A stretch of DNA of 51,307 bases from Ichthyophthirius multifiliis. Its lineage: Eukaryota; Ciliophora; Oligohymenophorea; Hymenostomatida. The notes under the pieces are model-generated. The model ran no database searches. It was not told where the DNA came from and saw only the letters and a list, made by a program, of their open reading frames with translations. The translations under genes and the position numbers were made by a program. The DNA lies in contig NW_004087691.1 in assembly GCF_000220395.1 (NCBI RefSeq), positions 1-51,307 of the forward strand, written 5' to 3'. Shown in pieces: positions 12,338 through 24,342 of this stretch (position 1 is its first letter; each line of letters begins with the position of its first letter).

Positions 12338-14172
12338 ATGAATCAAGAAAAAGTATGTTTTTAAAACTAATAATTTATTGAAAGTACAGAAAAAATATAA
12401 AATTAAGAATAATAAATTTAATTATAAGAAGATCAAGAAAAAAAATAATGGAGTAAAAAATATAAATATATTTTTATTTTATTTGATAATAAAAAAATAA
12501 TTTTTAAAAAGTATAGTAAAAATATATTATATAAATTCCTTTTAATGAAGACTAAAACGAAGTTAATATATAAAAATAAGATTAAATAGAACTAAAAGAA
12601 GGTTTAAATGAAATTAATATAGAATGTTAACAAAATTATTAAGAAAAATAAGACATAGAATTATAAATATAGGAATAAAACTTTAAAAATAAAAATGATA
12701 TATTATAAACTTAAATTTAATTAAATCCTAATAAAGATAATATTTTACGTGGCACGGATAGTTAATAAGAAAATCAAAATCATTCACAACACGAAATAAA
12801 TTAATAAATGAGTACAGAATTCCCTATATAAAAAGATAATTTAGATTAAAACATTGATAATAATATATAAAACTTAAATAATCAATAAGAATAAAATTAG
12901 CTGCCTTAAAATTAAAATTAAGAAAATTAAATATAATAAGGTTAATCTATTTTAAATATACTTCATAAAAAATTATTACATAATGCTTAAATATATAGAT
13001 AATTAAATAATGATTTATATGTAAGCTATAAATATTAAACTATTTTACTTTTTTTAGTATTTCTTCCATCTTCTATAGGATTTTTAATTTTATTAATTTT
13101 TGATATAATTGAATTTTGTAATATTACAATAACAGTATTTATTTTATCTTATTTCTTATGCGCATTAATATATTCATATGAGAATTTTAATTTATTAAGA
13201 AAACTTAAATTAGCTTTATAGTATTTTAAATATTTTAAAATTGAACCTTCTAAATTATAATTTTTTAATGTTATTTTAGAATAAATATAAAAACAAATTT
13301 AAAAAAATAACGAATATTAAATAAATAATTAAAATTGTATTATATAAAATGGTGATATTTAAGAAAATCAATAGCAAATAATTATTTAAAATTTAAATCA
13401 AATAATTTAATTTTAAGAATAATTAAGAAATTAAAATGAAACAATATAAACGAATAAATTAAATTTCTTAAAAATGTAGGACTTAAACTATTTAATATTT
13501 TTTTATTCTATTTAAAATTAGTAAATTTAAGATGATAATATTTTAGTACCCAAATAAAATGATGCATTAGAAGAATACTATAAAATCTTTATAAATCATT
13601 TATTATAATAATCATTATACTTTAATTAAATAAATCATTTTTTTATTCCTAGAGTTTAGCTTGAATAAATTTTAAAATAATATAATTTACCTTAATTAAT
13701 TTAAGATTTAAAATATATTTTCTTCATATTTTTTTAAGTGTATATATTATCAATATCAATATCTTCAATATTTATAACTTTTTGCTTTTAATATGAAAAA
13801 ATAATATTTTTATCTATTATTTTATTCTTATAAAATTAGATTATTTTAAAGATAATATTTGCTGCGTGCATGATTGTTTTTGGAGCTGTTTATATTATAT
13901 TCTATTTATTATTTTGTTGTTGCTTAAAAAAGAAAATTAAAAAAAATAAAATTTAAACTTAAGAATATTAGAATATTCTCAAAAAAATAAAAAATTTTCT
14001 TGGTAGAGACGAATAAGATGATAATTAATGTATTATTTGTTTATAAGATTTTGAAAAATAAGAATAAGTTTATTTTTCTGAATGTTGTAAAAAAATTTTT
14101 CATAAATAATGTATTTCAGCATGGTATTTAAAAAATAGTAAATGCCCATTATGTAGAAAAGTTATAAAATGA
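12338..14172 (+). CDS. Multipass membrane protein with C-terminal RING finger
   Basis: ATG at 12338. A 59-nt intron (12453-12511; an alternative acceptor at 12550 also keeps frame) is followed by one long exon to TGA at 14170-14172, giving 591 aa. Residues to about 210 are Gln/Asn-rich. Hydrophobic segments lie at about 213-258 (TILLFLVFLPSSIGFLILL and the next helix) and 440-508 (ILSISISSIFITFCF, IIFLSIILFL, IFAACMIVFGAVYIIFYLL), probably 4-5 spans. The last 45 residues are a RING: CIIC, then SECCKKIFHKQCISAW, then KCPLC. In the usual RING-H2 alignment the fourth zinc ligand position is Lys, with an extra Cys beside ligand three. Such proteins are membrane ubiquitin E3 ligases. No close ortholog recognised. 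Confidence 0.9.
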
Positions 14173-14473
14173 TTATTTAAAAATATAAATAGGGAAAAAA
14201 AGAAAAAAATTATTCGAAAAAACAACTAAACTTATAAATTTTAAATATAAATAAATGCTTATTTATTTTTTTAAAATTATTTTATTTTATTTATTATGGA
14301 ATTAAAAAAAACTAAAAAATAAACTAATATTAATTCATAATTTTTAAACAAATCAATATTATTTACAATTAATAAATACATATATAAAAAATAATACATA
14401 AATACAATATTTATAAACAAAATATTTCTACAAACAAATAATATTTTTTATTTTTACATTTTTTTTATTTTTT

Positions 14474-15232
14474 TCAAAATTTTTTCTTTTATTTAATTTT
14501 ACTATTAGAAAATTAATTATTTTGAATAAAATTTTAACTATTATTTCTAATATTATCAACTCTATTTTTCTCAATATGAGTAAGTACATGTTTACCTAAA
14601 ATAATTTTTTTATTTTAAGAATTTTTTTTAAAAAAAGGCTTACCATAACTATTTGATACGATATCATTATAAATTAACTCATTTTATAATAAATAAGCAC
14701 ACAACTTTTATTTAATATCAAAATTAGACTTCTCATAAAATCTCTATACAACATAATTTCCATAAGCATTTTTTGTCAATTTAATAATGCCAGTACTTTT
14801 ATTTAAATTATATTATAAAACTAATATAAAAAATTTCTTACTCTTAACTTTAATTATTAAATTAGCTTAATAAAACATCCAAAACACCTAATTTGAATGA
14901 ATCATCTGAAAAAAGTATAGATTTTTCAGTAACATTAGAAGCAAATTTATTTAAAGAAAGACAAACAAAGTTTTCTTTTATTATTTTAAGCATTTTCTGT
15001 TTATAATAATTAGATCCTTTTTCAATAATATATTAAATAATATAATTTCCATATTAACACTTGCACAAATCAATTATATTTTCCATTAATTTATCATATA
15101 TTTCTTTTGTCTTTTTTTATTTCCAAATATATAATGTTATTAAAAAAAAAAATTACTTCATCGGCAACACACAATTCTAATATTCTCTAAATTACTCTAC
15201 AACCGTATGGATGAAATGCAAGTTAATTTATC

Positions 15233-15294
<62 letters not shown>

Positions 15295-15800
15295 CAAGAT
15301 TATACATTTTAAATAACTTCTCTAATTATTCCAGAAAACTTAGAAGAACTAATTGTTTCAAAACATTTCTAGATAACATGATTGCCATGTTAATCTTAAA
15401 TACATACCATTATTTTATCATTAATTTCTTAAATTATTCCTTCCTGTAATTCCGGATAGTCTTTTAATTCTTCTAGTGCTTTCTAAATAACTCTACATCC
15501 ATAAGTATGTAAAGATAAATCTAAAACTTACCCCTTTAAAAGCTAATATAGTTATATTTTATGTTCAGTATTGCCTGTTTATATATATATTTATTTTTAT
15601 AATTTTTTCTTTTTTTAACCTTTTTCAAAAAACTTTTAAATAACGTAATTTCCAAACTAATCTTTCATTAAATTTAATGCTTCTTGATAAATTTTTTAGA
15701 AAATAATATTTTTTTATTCAATAGAAGAGCTTTCAAATTATTTTTAAATCATTCTTGAACTATTTTAGTCTTTACATGATTCTATTAAATCAAAATACAT
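14474..15800 (-). CDS. Pumilio (PUF) RNA-binding protein
   Basis: Six exons: 15620-15800, 15306-15574, 15157-15231, 14842-15110, 14644-14795, 14474-14595. They total 356 codons (355 aa); the five introns are 45-74 nt and all phases agree. Eight PUF repeats are visible in order through their core helices: SSRMIQKQFE, FGNYVIQKFFE, YGCRVIQKALE, HGNHVIQKCFE, YGCRVIQRILE, YGNYIIQYIIE, FASNVTEKSIL, YGNYVVQRFYE. The C-terminal cap YGKHVLTHIEK follows. PUF proteins bind 3'UTRs and repress or localise mRNAs. The base-contacting residues equal those of human Pumilio, predicting UGUAUAUA recognition. The protein is almost only the RNA-binding domain. The start is the only Met before repeat 1; an upstream exon cannot be excluded because the frame stays open 5' of it. 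Intron 2 holds an (AT)n tract. Confidence 0.95.
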
Positions 15801-15897
15801 ATTATCAAAATTATTAAAATTTTTGGAGTTATTTTCTTTGATCTTTAACTGAGATAAATTTAATTATAATTATTATTAATCATATTATTAATCATTA

Positions 15898-16543
15898 TCA
15901 AAAAATTATTAATAATAATTATAATTTTCTCTATTTGATTATTTATTATTTTATTTTCAAAAATAAATATAATAAAAATAATAATTATAAAAAAATTATT
16001 TATAAATGTAAATATATAAATTTTTACTAATTTTATTTATTTTTTTATATAATATAAAAGAATTTAATATATTATATATATAAAATTTTTAATTACTAAT
16101 AATATTATTTGCTCTCATCATAATTAATAAAATAGAAATTTTAGTTACTATTATTCGTATCATAATATGGTTTTTAATCTTTGCCTGCTTAAAACTAATA
16201 TATTATATTATTTTAATTGAAATTATATTAATCATTAATTTATTAATTATTTTTTTTAAGTTTAAATGTATTTTCGCTTTATTAAAAAAAAGATTTTTTT
16301 TCTTGATCAGGAAAATCTTTTTATCCTTATACGAGAGGTGGAGCAGATTTATTTTCGTGTCTTAGTTATATCGTGTCATCATCTATTTTTTTGTTTTATA
16401 TCATTTTTATTTTTATTTTTATAATTAAAATTTTTAATTCAGTTTTGTTTTTCAAGTTAATTTTTGAAAAATTTATATGTTTAATTACCATCTAATATTC
16501 CTTACATAATTAAATTATCTTCATCCTAATTAAAAAATGACAT
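15898..16543 (-). CDS. Hypothetical 179-aa protein
   Basis: Two exons, 16489-16543 and 15898-16382, flank a 106-nt intron; the phases agree (180 codons with stop). The product starts MSFFNQDEDNLIMQGILD, continues acidic (DDDDTI), then HENKSAPPLVQGQKDFPDQ, and becomes Asn/Tyr-rich (QKPYYDTNNSNQNFYF). The C-terminal 45 residues are AT-derived and low in information, so the true 3' end could differ. There is no signal peptide or clear membrane span in the conserved-looking part. Its stop lies only 97 bp upstream of the PUF start on the same strand. It starts 296 bp from the divergent tRNA-binding gene and may share a promoter region with it. I recognise no family. Confidence 0.58.
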
Positions 16544-16839
16544 TTTTTATTAACTTTACATATTTTACATTTTTTTCTTTTTTTTCTTTTTTATTTTATT
16601 ATTTTATAAAAAATTATATATACTGTATTAACTATATTTTATAATTATTATTAAAATTTTATATTGTTTTAGAAAAGATTTTATTTTTTATAATTTTAAT
16701 TAAAAATATAAATATAAAAATTTATTAAATTTTTATTACATTGAAATATTAATATATAAAAAATTAATATATTGTTTTACAGAAGGTTTTTTTGTTATTT
16801 ATTTTTTAAACTTAATCAATAAAAAATACCAAAATAATT

Positions 16840-17635
16840 ATGAAAATAAATTAATTATCAAAACTATATAAATTTAAAAATTTTTCTTACTTTTTTAGTT
16901 AAAAATAGTATTTAAATAATATTGACAACTTTTATAAATTGGATATAAGAGTAGGAAAAATTATAGAATGTTGGAAAGTATATAAATATTAATTATAGAA
17001 TATGTTTATGTTTAATAATCTATATACAATTAAAATAATAACCAAAAAATATATTTATAAAAAAGCATCCAGAAAGTGAAACATTATATTGCGAAAAAAT
17101 ATAAGTAGGATAACAAGAGCCACTTTTAGTAGTATCCGGTCTACAAAAATATATTGCAATTGAAGATATGCAAGGATTAATAATAGTATTAACAAATTTA
17201 AAGCCTCGAAAAATGGCAGGTTTTATTTCAAAAAAAAATAATGTTTTATTTAAAAAAAATAATGAAATATAAAATAATTTAAATCAAAAGGTATTTAATC
17301 AAACGGAATGGTATTATGTGCTTCAAATTAAGAAGGTACAAAAGTTGAACTTTTAAGGCCAAATGAAAATTCTAATGTCGGTGAAAGAATATTTTTGGAA
17401 AACAATGAATAAGGATTTTCTTAAGAATTTCAGTAAATTTTAAATCCTAAGAAAAAAGTATTAGAAAGTGTTCTTGAAGGGCTTAAAACTAATCAAAACT
17501 TAGAAGCCAATTATTATGGTATAATATATATTAAAGTTGAAATTTTAAATATATGATAAAAATAAAGGTATGCTCTTAAAAACAAAGATTGGAAATATAA
17601 AATGTCAATCATTATAGTTATCAAAAATATCATGA
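16840..17635 (+). CDS. AIMP1/EMAP-II-like tRNA-binding protein
   Basis: Four exons: 16840-16977, 17066-17219, 17291-17518, 17568-17635; 195 aa; introns 88, 71 and 49 nt with matching phases. After a 28-residue N-terminus comes the OB-fold tRNA-binding domain: FYKLDIRVGKIIECWK, HPESETLYCEKIQVGQ, RKMAGIQSNGMVLCASN, KVELLRPNENSNVGERIF. It ends with the EMAP-II-type tail ANYYGMLLKT...SLQLSKIS. This arrangement is that of AIMP1/Arc1p and the C-terminal domain of some tyrosyl-tRNA synthetases. The protein would bind tRNA and help present it to aminoacyl-tRNA synthetases in the cytosol. Unlike animal AIMP1 it has almost no N-terminal coiled coil. Splicing is required to restore the conserved SNGMVLCAS block. 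Confidence 0.93.
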
Positions 17636-19063
17636 AATTAATTAAAATAAGTAAGTAAATATGAATATATATATATATATTATTAGTTTATAAAAGTATT
17701 TTCTTTAAATATTTAAATTAATAACTATTTATTAAATACATTTAATTATTTACAATAATTATTAAAAAGTTTTTTATTATTTTTCATTTATTTTATAATC
17801 ATAAAAATTTATTATAAGATATATTAAACAAAATATAATATTTTAAAAAATCTAAATTAAAATTCATAAATTATATAATTTATATTTAATTTAAAAGTTC
17901 GAAAATAAATAGTTTCTTTAAATAATAATATAAAATTTTAAATATGTTACTAGGAAACTTTAATTTATATTTTATTTAGCTAATATATTGTATTTATATT
18001 TAATTAATAAAATTTATATGTCTAAAACAAATTTTTATTAGAAATATATTATAATTTTTTATTTTTTTTTAAAAAAAATATAATTTATTTTTTTATTATA
18101 AAAAATAAATATAAAATTAAAATAAAAACAATTAATCAATAACATCTAAAAAACTAAAAATTTGAAATTAAGGATTAAAAAAATATGTATTAAAATAAAA
18201 TAATGTAATATATTGTTTATATATATAATTTTTTTATTTGTTTAATTTTTCTTTCAAAAATCAATAAAAATAAAATATTACACATTTTTACCATTTTTTT
18301 TTTGTTAATTGAATTTTAAAAAGAAAATATCTAAAAAACAATATGAACAAATAATATTATACTTATATTTTTTTATTAACTATATTAGTTAAATACATAA
18401 AAAAATAAATTTTAATTGTTTAAAACAATATTAAAAAAAGAAAATCATTAAATAAAAAAAATTGAGTTTTATAAAAACTTCAAATGATGCATAAAACATA
18501 AAAAAAAATATGAAAATTAAATAGTTTAGTATAATTTGAAGAATAAAAAAATCCAAAACAAAATGTAATGAAAAATCTATTAATATGATAGAAAATAAAT
18601 ATAAAAATCAACTCTATTTTTATTAAAAATATTTATAATAAAAAAAATATTGGAAATAATTTAATAAACAAAATTTAAATAGTAATTATTAAAAATTTAT
18701 ATTTAATAATTCATAATTTTCTAAAATTAATGTAGAATCTTAGTTTTATTATGAAAATTAAATAAATAAAAAATAAACAATAATTGTAAAAAAGGTATAT
18801 ATATAATAATTTATAAATTTCTAATAATATCGCTGATACTAAGTTTTTTATGAAAATTTAATATTATCTAAGAAGTTTTCGTATATTATCCTTACGTTAC
18901 ATGTAAACAATATAGCAACTGTTATTAAATAATATAAACATTATATCAATAAAAAATTGTTTAACGTGGTAATAAAATAAAAATAAAAATATCCTTATAA
19001 TGTTTCTAATATAAAAAAAACATATTATTTTTATAAATTTATAATTATTTATATTGAAAATTT
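17636..19063. other. AT-rich intergenic gap
   Basis: 1.4 kb, mostly A/T, between the convergent tRNA-binding and methyltransferase genes. A slightly richer island at about 18825-18970 (atcgctgatactaag ... cttacgttacatg ... aacgtggt) has no open frame of note and fits no RNA family I can recognise. Nothing else seen. Confidence 0.5.
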
Positions 19064-19949
19064 TCATTTTTCCTCATCTATTTATTGCTCTTCTTCGGTT
19101 ATATCCTTTAATTTATTTTAAATGAATTAATATATATTTTTTATTAAAAAAATAATACCTTTTAACATATATAAACATAATGAAATTTATCTGAAGAATC
19201 TTCAGTTATAGCCTTTGTTGGTTTAGGAATTTAATATTCTGTAACATGCCATTAAAATTCAGGCTTTATTATATAAATATATACTATATATATAAGAGTA
19301 ACAAAAAAAAAAATATACTTTTTATAAAATATTCTTTCTATTTTCAGGTAATCCATAAGAAATTAAAAAATATACTCCTTTATTATTTAAAACTCTATAT
19401 ATTTCCGAAAGAACTTTTGAAGAATTTATTGTGGAACTTTCTCCGCATAAAATGCAATCTAATGTTCCTTTATCAATCACAAAATCAAAAGAATTTTATT
19501 AAAATTCCATTTATTTAACATCCATGCAAATGTCTTGATTTTTATTTTTGAATAACATTGTTATATTTATATTGTTTACATTTAAATGTTTCCCCCCTAT
19601 CACTATATTTTTCTTACATGTTTTTTATAACAGTTTATGAAATGTCTATATTTGTTATATTTAAATATCCTTCATCATATAATTCTTCACTTAATTCTTT
19701 TTTTTATATATTAATTATATATTGAAATTGCTATTCTTTTTTACTTGAACTTCCTGCACCTACATTTAATATAACACTTTCTGATGTAATATATTATTAA
19801 ATTAGATTTTTAAGTCCTTTAAATCTTTAATACCAATCAAATGGGTCTGCTTCTCTTGATTTTTTTTTAATTTTATGCCAAATTTAAAAAAATTTAAAAT
19901 ACCTTTAATATCTGTCTTCCCAGTACTAAGGATTTCCATATTAATTCAT
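19064..19949 (-). CDS. EEF1AKMT4: EEF1AKMT4-like SAM methyltransferase
   Basis: Six exons: 19903-19949, 19745-19854, 19580-19696, 19319-19533, 19159-19263, 19064-19105; 211 aa; five introns of 46-55 nt. The start MNQYGNPQYWEDRY, then READPFDWYQRFKGL, is the signature of this family. Motif I is LNVGAGSSKLSEELYDEGY, followed by ITNIDIS, then the family motif FDFVIDKGTLDCILCG and a C-terminal KPTKAI segment. Family members methylate lysine of translation elongation factor 1A, using S-adenosylmethionine in the cytosol. The GAGSS loop replaces the more common GCGNS. Each intron was placed because it restores a conserved block and the phase. It converges with the tRNA-binding gene, another translation-related protein. 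Confidence 0.93.
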
Positions 19950-20289
19950 TTAAAATTCAATTTTATTTTTGTTTAAAAAATAATTATTTTATTTTAAAAT
20001 AAAAAAATATTTTTAATTTATTTTTTAATTAATAAAAAAATAAAAATAGTATAAATTTTTTTAAAAAAATGAGATATAAATTAAATAAAAAAATTATGAA
20101 ATTTTATGGAAACATTAAAAAAGAAAATTAATAAATTATTTAATTTAAAATATTAAAAAAAAGAATAATTTTTAAAAATAATACATATTTGTAAGTAATT
20201 TATTTTTTAACTAAAAACCTATCTAAAAAAATAAAAATATGAATTATATATTAGAATTTTAATTCTAAAATATTTGTAAAATACTAAAC

Positions 20290-20669
20290 AGTTTTTACAA
20301 ATTAAGAAAAAGTACTATTTTTATATGCATCATTTTTATTCGAGATCTTTCAAATACTGCTTATTTTAATTTAAATGTTTAAATTTTATTAAAATCATAA
20401 TTTGTTTTCATTTTAAGTAGTATAAATTCAGTTAAAACCGATAAAATATTAATAATATCTTCATCTTCTTTAATAAATTTTATTTCTTATCAAAAAATAG
20501 AATTTCTATATTAATCATAAACATAAATAGAGACTAAAATTAAATTTTTGACAATATAATTAAAATTTTTATCAATAAGTTTATTAAATCTATCATCTAT
20601 TTAAATAAATTAAATATTAAGGCTATTATCTGTAAATTTTACCTAATAAGCCTTAATATAAATTAAGTT
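20290..20669 (-). pseudogene. Possible decayed gene fragment
   Basis: On the minus strand a frame just after a TGA reads YIKAYQVKFTDNSLNIQFI, then IDDRFNKLIDKNFNYIVKN. It meets a TGA near 20490 and continues in the same frame as KFIKEDEDIINILSVLTEF and QAVFERSRIKM. The amino-acid texture is coding-like, with more charged residues than chance A/T, but there is no start codon and the stop is not removed by any intron I can place with matching phases. It may be a pseudogene or a gene whose exons I cannot resolve. No family recognised. Confidence 0.3.
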
Positions 20670-21519
20670 TCATTTAATCTTTATTTTAAGAAAGTAGCTT
20701 GTTTTTTTATTTGTGTATTAAATATATATTTACTTAATCACATTGGAGAATTTTCGATATTTAAAAAGTTACTTTTTCCAAAGCTTAATTTAAAGACAAA
20801 GAGAATTTAAAAGTTAAAAAAATAATATTTTTTTTTTTAATTTGATTTAAATAAGTTATATAATTAAAAGAAAAATCTTGATTTTATAAAGAATAATCAT
20901 ATTTTTTTTAATACTTGAAATTAAATAATTTTTTTAAAAATTTAAATATTTTTATTTTATAAATAAGCATAATTTAGTAAAATTTATAAATCATATTCAT
21001 TTCTTTGATTTTTATATTTAATAAATTTTCTTAATTATAAAAAACTTATTTTATTTTTTGTGAATAAAAAGATATTTTACAATCAATTCCTGTAAAAATA
21101 ATTATTAAAAATAAATTTTTTTATTATAAAATTTATTTAGAAAATTATAATGATTGATTATTTATAATAAAAATTTTTTGTTAAAATTAATTTATTTATA
21201 AAAAAATTGTTATTATTTGATACTTTTAAGCGATATTTATTTTATTTTTTAATTTTCATTTATTAATATTCCTGAATATAAAATTTATTCATTTTTTATT
21301 AATATAAAACAATAAAAATATTTGAATTTAACATTTATAAAATATTATTATTATTAAAATTTATGTGTTTAAAAAATAACTAATAACTAAATTAACTAAC
21401 TAATCTAAAAAAAATTGCTTAACCCAAAAAAATAAAATTTCTTATAAAAATAAAAAAACAAACTTATAAAGATAATAATAATAATAATAAAAAAAAATAT
21501 AATTTAAATATAGATTAAA

Positions 21520-21562
<43 letters not shown>
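21520..21562. repeat. (AT)n microsatellite
   Basis: Alternating AT with AAA interruptions, about 60 bp upstream of the start of the 280-aa gene. Confidence 0.9.
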
Positions 21563-21568
<6 letters not shown>

Positions 21569-21619
21569 TATACATTCATATACATATTCGTATAAAAAAA
21601 AAATACTTATAAATAATAA

Positions 21620-22462
21620 ATGATAAATAAAAGTTTTAATAATTCAATATTAAATGATGATTTCTAATAAAAAACTTTATTTACAAATTGTTAAAATTTA
21701 AATGAAAGACCTAAAGCAAATAACTAAAACTCTAAAACAATCAAAATTATAAATTATTCCCTTCTTTACAACACTAAGCAAAAAGCTAAAAGAGTATTCC
21801 ACCCTGATATAAACAAAATAATGAACACAACAACTCAAATAATTGCAAAAGTAGACCAAAAACAAGATTTAAATAAGACATTACAACCTTCTAGCTTCAA
21901 ACCAACTAATCATAATTTACTTTAACAAGTAAAAATATACGGTGCTTCTTTATTTCGTGTAAAATCTCGCTAATATACTAAAAAAGGGGATAAAAATGAT
22001 AATACATTTTACTTATAAAGTCCAGAAAGGATCGAATAATTAAAAGAATGGAGTCAGCCGAAAAAAAAAAATTTTTTAAAAAAAGTTGAAAATACTCCTT
22101 AAAAATAAATGAACTTAAAAGACGAAAAAAACATGGAATTTTTAAAAAGAATTTCATAACCGAAAAAATTTGTTTCTTTAACAAAAGATACTAAAAATAG
22201 GAAAATTTTTATCTGCACAGATAATAAATAATTAGAATTTCAAAATAAAATTAGTTTACCGAGAAAATTGGACAATTATGGACACAAAAATAGATTTTAA
22301 TATAGTATTTGTGACTGTACTGATGGTGATTTATATTAAATTGAAGGAAGAAATCTACAGGGAAAACATTAGTATAATGTTAAAATTTATGATTATTTTT
22401 ATTAAAATTCGAAATAAGCAGAAAGTAATCTATATTATCCTAAATATTTAAATAAATTTTGA
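21620..22462 (+). CDS. Hypothetical 280-aa basic protein
   Basis: One intron-free frame in code 6, ATG 21620 to TGA 22460-22462. The composition is Lys/Asn/Gln-rich with scattered hydrophobic blocks. Recognisable local pieces are KRVFHPDINKI (residues about 58-68), LLQQVKIYGASLFRVKSRQYTKKG, FYLQSPERIEQLKEW and a C-terminal GHKNRFQYSICDCTDGDLYQIEG block with two Cys. Two similar ISQPKKF / WSQPKKK motifs occur. It has no signal peptide, membrane span or coiled coil. It lies alone, with about 1.7 kb of A/T upstream and 0.5 kb downstream, next to the J-protein gene on the same strand. I do not recognise a family. The clear coding composition makes the gene itself secure. Confidence 0.75.
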
Positions 22463-23011
22463 TTTTTAAATTATTTCATATATATTATTTTGTAAAGAAG
22501 AATTTTTTTCTATTTTTTTTATTGTTTTAATTATTTTATTTGGAATATTTTATTAGTAGTATTTCCTATTTTTTTTTTTCTATGTATACATATTAATTAA
22601 ATAATAACACATAACTCTTTTTAAATTAATATACTTGCTGTTTTATTTTAATTTGGGTAAATTATATGAAAATAATTTTTATATATATTTATTTTAATAT
22701 ATAAAATTAGATTTTTTCCAATTATATAGAATTAATTTTATTTTGAATAAAATATTTATTTTGAAACTTTTATAATCTCTAATATCATTATAATAATGCT
22801 TACTATTTTTAAAAATTTTTTATTTATTAGTTAGAATTTTTTTATTTTTAATTCGTTATATTTTATTTATTTTTAATAAAAAATCAAGATAAATTTTGGC
22901 TTTTTTATTGAAAAAGTAAAAATATGTGATAATAATTTATTTAAAAATAAATATTCTTTATATATATATAAAAAATTAAAATTAATATTTATATATTTTT
23001 TATAAAAAAAA
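22463..23011. other. AT-rich intergenic gap
   Basis: Nothing seen other than short A/T runs between two same-strand genes. Confidence 0.6.
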
Positions 23012-23336
23012 ATGAAATTTTTAAAATAGAATAAATCTTTATTCTTTTTATTAAATAAAAAATTTAATAGTCGAAATTAAAACATAAATTATTATTAAAT
23101 TTTAGGTTTAGAATAAAACTGCAATTAAGAGTAAATTAAAAAATAATATTTTAATTTAGCAAAAAAATATCATCCTGATATATAAAAAGAATTTTAAGAA
23201 AATTTTAAATTAATAAATGAGGCATATGAGACATTAAAAGATGATTAAAAACGAAAATGCTATGATCAAATATTATCAAATAAAAATAATAATTAGCAAA
23301 ATGAATATCAAAATTAAAAAAATCAATAGATATTAT

Positions 23337-23384
<48 letters not shown>

Positions 23385-23858
23385 TTAAAGATATTATTAA
23401 TCATAAAGAGAATAAGAATGGAGTAATTAATATTATTAAGAAATGCTTAGATAAAAATAATATGTAATATATATTTATATTTTATATTTATTTAAATAAT
23501 TAAAATAGGATGATTATATAAATTAAATTGGTGAATAAAGATATAATTTTTTTTAAAAAAAGATTTTTATATTGATAATGTTCAGTTTTGGATTTTATTT
23601 ATTTTTTTAAGCTTTAGTTAATTTAGGTTAACATAAAACAATGTACTAAGTTACAGAGTAATAAACAGGGAAATTATATTATGTAGATGAAATAACTTTT
23701 TAAAAAATTTTAAAAGAAAAAGTACATTTTTTATAAATGCTTTTTTTTTTAATTTATTTAAATAGAAATTTTAAGAAACACAAAGAATAAAAAGATCAAA
23801 ATAATAAGAAAAGCTATTATAATAGAAATTACAAATAAATTAAAATAAAGAATTTTGA
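23012..23858 (+). CDS. J-domain (DnaJ) protein with C-terminal membrane span
   Basis: Preferred model: exons 23012-23422, 23509-23721, 23766-23858, giving 238 aa. The N-terminus (MKFLKQNKSLFFLLNKKFNSR) is basic and hydrophobic like a mitochondrial presequence. The J domain follows: NYYQILGL, QYFNLAKKYHPDIQ with the HPD motif near residue 54, and FKLINEAYETLKDDQKRKCYD. A run of about 14 Asn (AAT repeat, 23340-23383) links to a membrane segment (IFILIMFSFGFYLFFQALVNL). A basic, Gln-rich tail ends the protein. J-proteins stimulate Hsp70 ATPase; the layout resembles organelle-anchored DNAJC types. The first intron is uncertain: an alternative (23464-23540) also keeps the phase and would keep a GVINIIKKCLDKNN segment instead of DDYINQIGEQR. 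Confidence 0.85.
23340..23383 (+). repeat. (AAT)n trinucleotide repeat in coding sequence
   Basis: About 14-15 perfect AAT codons in frame in the J-protein gene, encoding poly-Asn between the J domain and the membrane segment. Confidence 0.95.
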
Positions 23859-24154
23859 TATTATGAGAAAATTTATATATATATTTATTATCAGTTTTTA
23901 TTTTTTTTTATTATTTTTTTAATATTAAAAAAAATATTGATTTTATTAGCATATCTTTGTTGCTGTTGTTTGTGTATTTAATAAAAAATTACAGAAAAAA
24001 TAAAATAATAATATAATTATATATTCTTTTCATTATTTATTCTACTATATTTATTGTTAATTTTGATATTATTAATTTTGATTAACATTAATTTATTAAT
24101 TATTTAATTAATTAAATATGTCTTCTATTTTTTTTTTATAAAAATAAAATAATA

Positions 24155-24278
24155 TCAATAATATAATTTATATTTACTATTTGTTTAAAAATTTTAGTTT
24201 ATATCTTATGCATATTCTAATTTCATATTTTAAAGCATACTATCAATCTTAAATAAAAATTAATTAAATAATATATAT

Positions 24279-24342
<64 letters not shown>

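Larger units (their letters stand above)
19950..21619. other. Intergenic gap with one possible decayed gene
   Basis: 1.7 kb between two start-proximal regions. Apart from the weak coding remnant listed separately (20290-20669) and the AT tract at 21520-21562, it is near-pure A/T. Confidence 0.5.

Noticed and set aside
16320-16440. Plus-strand stretch reading PYTRGGADLFSCLSYIVSSS after a TGA, briefly considered as a selenoprotein
   Set aside because: The complementary frame belongs to the spliced 179-aa minus-strand gene (APPLVQGQKDFPD); the plus reading is its shadow.
18825-18970. Possible small RNA gene in a slightly G/C-richer island
   Set aside because: No match by eye to U1-U6, RNase P, SRP or box C/D patterns, and no clear secondary structure.
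21978-22184. 68-aa minus-strand ORF
   Set aside because: Antisense shadow inside the 280-aa plus-strand gene.
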